Shown piece after piece: positions 62,695 through 64,000 of a stretch of 64,000 nucleotides of DNA (position 1 is its first letter; each line of letters opens with the position of its first letter). A program made the translations under genes and the position numbers. Origin of the DNA: Gloeocapsopsis crepidinum LEGE 06123 (GTDB taxonomy: Bacteria; Cyanobacteriota; Cyanobacteriia; Cyanobacteriales; Chroococcidiopsidaceae); NCBI RefSeq assembly GCF_015207655.1, contig NZ_JADEWN010000018.1:1-64000 (forward strand), written 5' to 3'. Below the pieces are notes generated by a model. That model was given only the letters and a program-made list of their open reading frames with translations, made no database searches and had not been told where the DNA came from.

Positions 62695-64000
62695 TTAGCG
62701 CCAGCCTAAAAAGCGCAATATAGGAACAACAATGTAATAGCTAATACCCAGCCAAAAGCCTAGAATCATGCCTAAAGTAGCAAAAAAAGCGATCGCAGCA
62801 GCTAAATCTAACCAAGTGGGTGAAGTGGCGATCGGAAAGTTCCAAAAACCAGGTGGATAAAGATTTAAGCTTGTCAAGAGTAAAAAAACTGCAGCACAAC
62901 CAACAGCAGTAACTGTAGAGTGGACTAAATAATGGCTAGGTAAACCTAAACCCAAAGTCAGAAAAGCAACAGCGATCGCAATTGATCCGGCAATCCCAAT
63001 ATTGCCAGTATTCCATGTCAGCAACTGCCACACTAACCAACTTAAGCTATATCCGAATAGCCCCATCAGTGCTGCAGTTAAATACCGCCGTCGTTGACCA
63101 AATCCACGTGCGGCGGTGAGTCCCCACGCAGTTCCCATACCAACAATTGCAAATAGCAGAACGTCTTTTACTACAGTAATTTGCGTTGCTAATAAAAAAG
63201 TCAGTTGTTGTGATAAAAGATCAGCTAAGGCATTTCCTAAGGGCGACCAGTATGTTAGAACAAAGCCAACGAGAGTCGCCACACAAGAGCCACTCGCACC
63301 TAATAGCATTTCCCAAAATGTATCAAAGCTAGCCCGCAATGCCTGAGCGATCGCTTTGAGAAAAAAAACAGTTGTTTTCGACAGCCCAACTGTCAGAGAA
63401 CGAAAAACAATTCGCGAATTCCAGCTATTGAGAAGGCTATTAAACCAAGATAACCACCCTAAAGGCTTTTGCGCTTTCGTTAAGCGTTCTTGAATAATTA
63501 GTGCATTTGCTGGTCTTTGACGAACATCATCCTGCACCATATCATCGAGCAAATTAGCAATAGCAGGACTGACCTGAGCAAAAGCACGCCACTGCAATTT
63601 TCCTGTCATCGGATCTTGTAAGTCTGAGATCGGTTGACCAGTCAGCATCTCAATCATTGTCCGCCCTAGTGCGTAAAAATCTGCAGCAGGTCCAACAACC
63701 CCTCCGGCTATTTGTTCGGGTGGACTGTAACCAGAAGTAAATAATCGCGTTGAACGATCTGCTAGGCGTGATGTTGCCGCAATCTGCTTTGCGCCACCAA
63801 AATCAATCAGAACCAGCTGTCCTGTCGATTCCCGCAACATTAAGTTTGAGGGTTTAATATCTCGATGAATAATCTGACGATTGTGCAACTTATGTAAAAT
63901 TTCTATTGCCTGTTTCAACCAAGCTAAAACCCATTCTTCAGGACAACCTTGAGGATGGTTTTCTAAAACTTCTTGTAAAGTCTGACCGTTGATTTTTTCC
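62695..64000 (-). CDS. Serine/threonine protein kinase with C-terminal membrane domain (5' end outside window)
   Basis: The frame remains open beyond 63918 to the right edge; codons before 63918 read QTLQEVLENHPQGCPEEW, still kinase-like. The catalytic motifs HRDIKPSNLML and LIDFGGAKQ are intact, then FTSGYSPPEQIAGG (the activation and P+1 segment) and DFYALGRTMIEMLTG. The N-lobe with the ATP lysine lies outside. After residue 180 of the visible part, five or more hydrophobic helices form a membrane domain. A signalling role is inferred; the ligand is unknown. Confidence 0.88.
   Translation of the reverse strand, partial: EKINGQTLQEVLENHPQGCPEEWVLAWLKQAIEILHKLHNRQIIHRDIKPSNLMLRESTGQLVLIDFGGAKQIAATSRLADRSTRLFTSGYSPPEQIAGGVVGPAADFYALGRTMIEMLTGQPISDLQDPMTGKLQWRAFAQVSPAIANLLDDMVQDDVRQRPANALIIQERLTKAQKPLGWLSWFNSLLNSWNSRIVFRSLTVGLSKTTVFFLKAIAQALRASFDTFWEMLLGASGSCVATLVGFVLTYWSPLGNALADLLSQQLTFLLATQITVVKDVLLFAIVGMGTAWGLTAARGFGQRRRYLTAALMGLFGYSLSWLVWQLLTWNTGNIGIAGSIAIAVAFLTLGLGLPSHYLVHSTVTAVGCAAVFLLLTSLNLYPPGFWNFPIATSPTWLDLAAAIAFFATLGMILGFWLGISYYIVVPILRFLGWR

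Overview
The window is cyanobacterial chromosome. The octamer GCGATCGC (HIP1) and its core occur throughout coding and intergenic DNA. Genes typical of oxygenic cyanobacteria are present: a CcmK carboxysome shell protein, a PAP/fibrillin protein, a CPP1-like protein, a probable Psb35 photosystem II factor, the group 2 sigma factor SigC, a FurA-type Fur, a UbiD-type decarboxylase, HPPD, and several small cyanobacteria-only proteins. The DNA is moderately AT-rich. The flavour is that of a Chroococcidiopsis/Gloeocapsopsis-like or Nostoc-like lineage, but the genus cannot be fixed from sequence alone. No rRNA, CRISPR array or prophage was seen; there is one tRNA (Asp).

Layout. 0-4 kb: the 5' end of an IS982-type transposase cut by the window edge, a small membrane protein, then a gluconate permease/gluconokinase pair. 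4-8.3 kb: a small membrane protein, a large TPS-type secreted exoprotein, and a ribbon-helix-helix/PIN toxin-antitoxin operon with its own palindromic operator. 8.4-14.3 kb: UbiD decarboxylase, a LysE exporter, and an ExbB-ExbD-ExbD operon whose exbB is frameshifted, facing a reverse-strand cluster that includes a TonB-like proline-rich membrane protein. 14.4-18.4 kb: pstS-pstC-pstA-pstB behind a Pho-box-like 11-bp-period repeat. 18.7-26.8 kb: secreted proteins, a GNAT enzyme, gltX, tRNA-Asp, a sulfotransferase, a phytase-like protein and a RecB-like nuclease. 26.9-36.4 kb: class V aminotransferase, glycosyltransferase/YjbQ, a degenerate PspA-like protein, PAP/fibrillin, Nif3, a beta-CASP hydrolase, a small Psb35-like gene and an alkyladenine glycosylase. 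36.4-41.3 kb: ArsR/SRPBCC pair, a ClpP paralogue with no catalytic triad coupled to an epimerase, a DUF4383 protein and an orphan tyrosine recombinase. 41.4-46.2 kb: ksgA-ispE, a DUF3082 protein, an intergenic DnaA-box cluster, a DUF2811 protein, a response regulator and CPP1. 46.2-55.2 kb: HAD, HPPD, SDR, ftsH, sigC, fur with a convergent SH3 gene, a glycosyltransferase and ccmK. 55.2-64 kb: a dispersed palindromic repeat, inactive-looking rhodanese, HtpX, MgtE, M20 amidohydrolase, a pentapeptide-repeat protein and a membrane-anchored Ser/Thr kinase cut by the right edge.

How the parts work together. The Pst operon is a complete high-affinity phosphate importer under probable phosphate control. 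GntP and GntK would import and phosphorylate gluconate into the pentose phosphate pathway. The ExbB/ExbD genes and the TonB-like protein could form an outer-membrane energising complex. Fur and the convergent SH3 gene reproduce the furA antisense arrangement described in Anabaena. The most unusual items are the triad-less ClpP paralogue, the DnaA-box array in the 639-bp gap after the DUF3082 gene, the duplicated pstS promoter segment, two intergenic repeat families (one with covarying stems), and the frameshifted exbB. No clearly new multi-gene system could be demonstrated.
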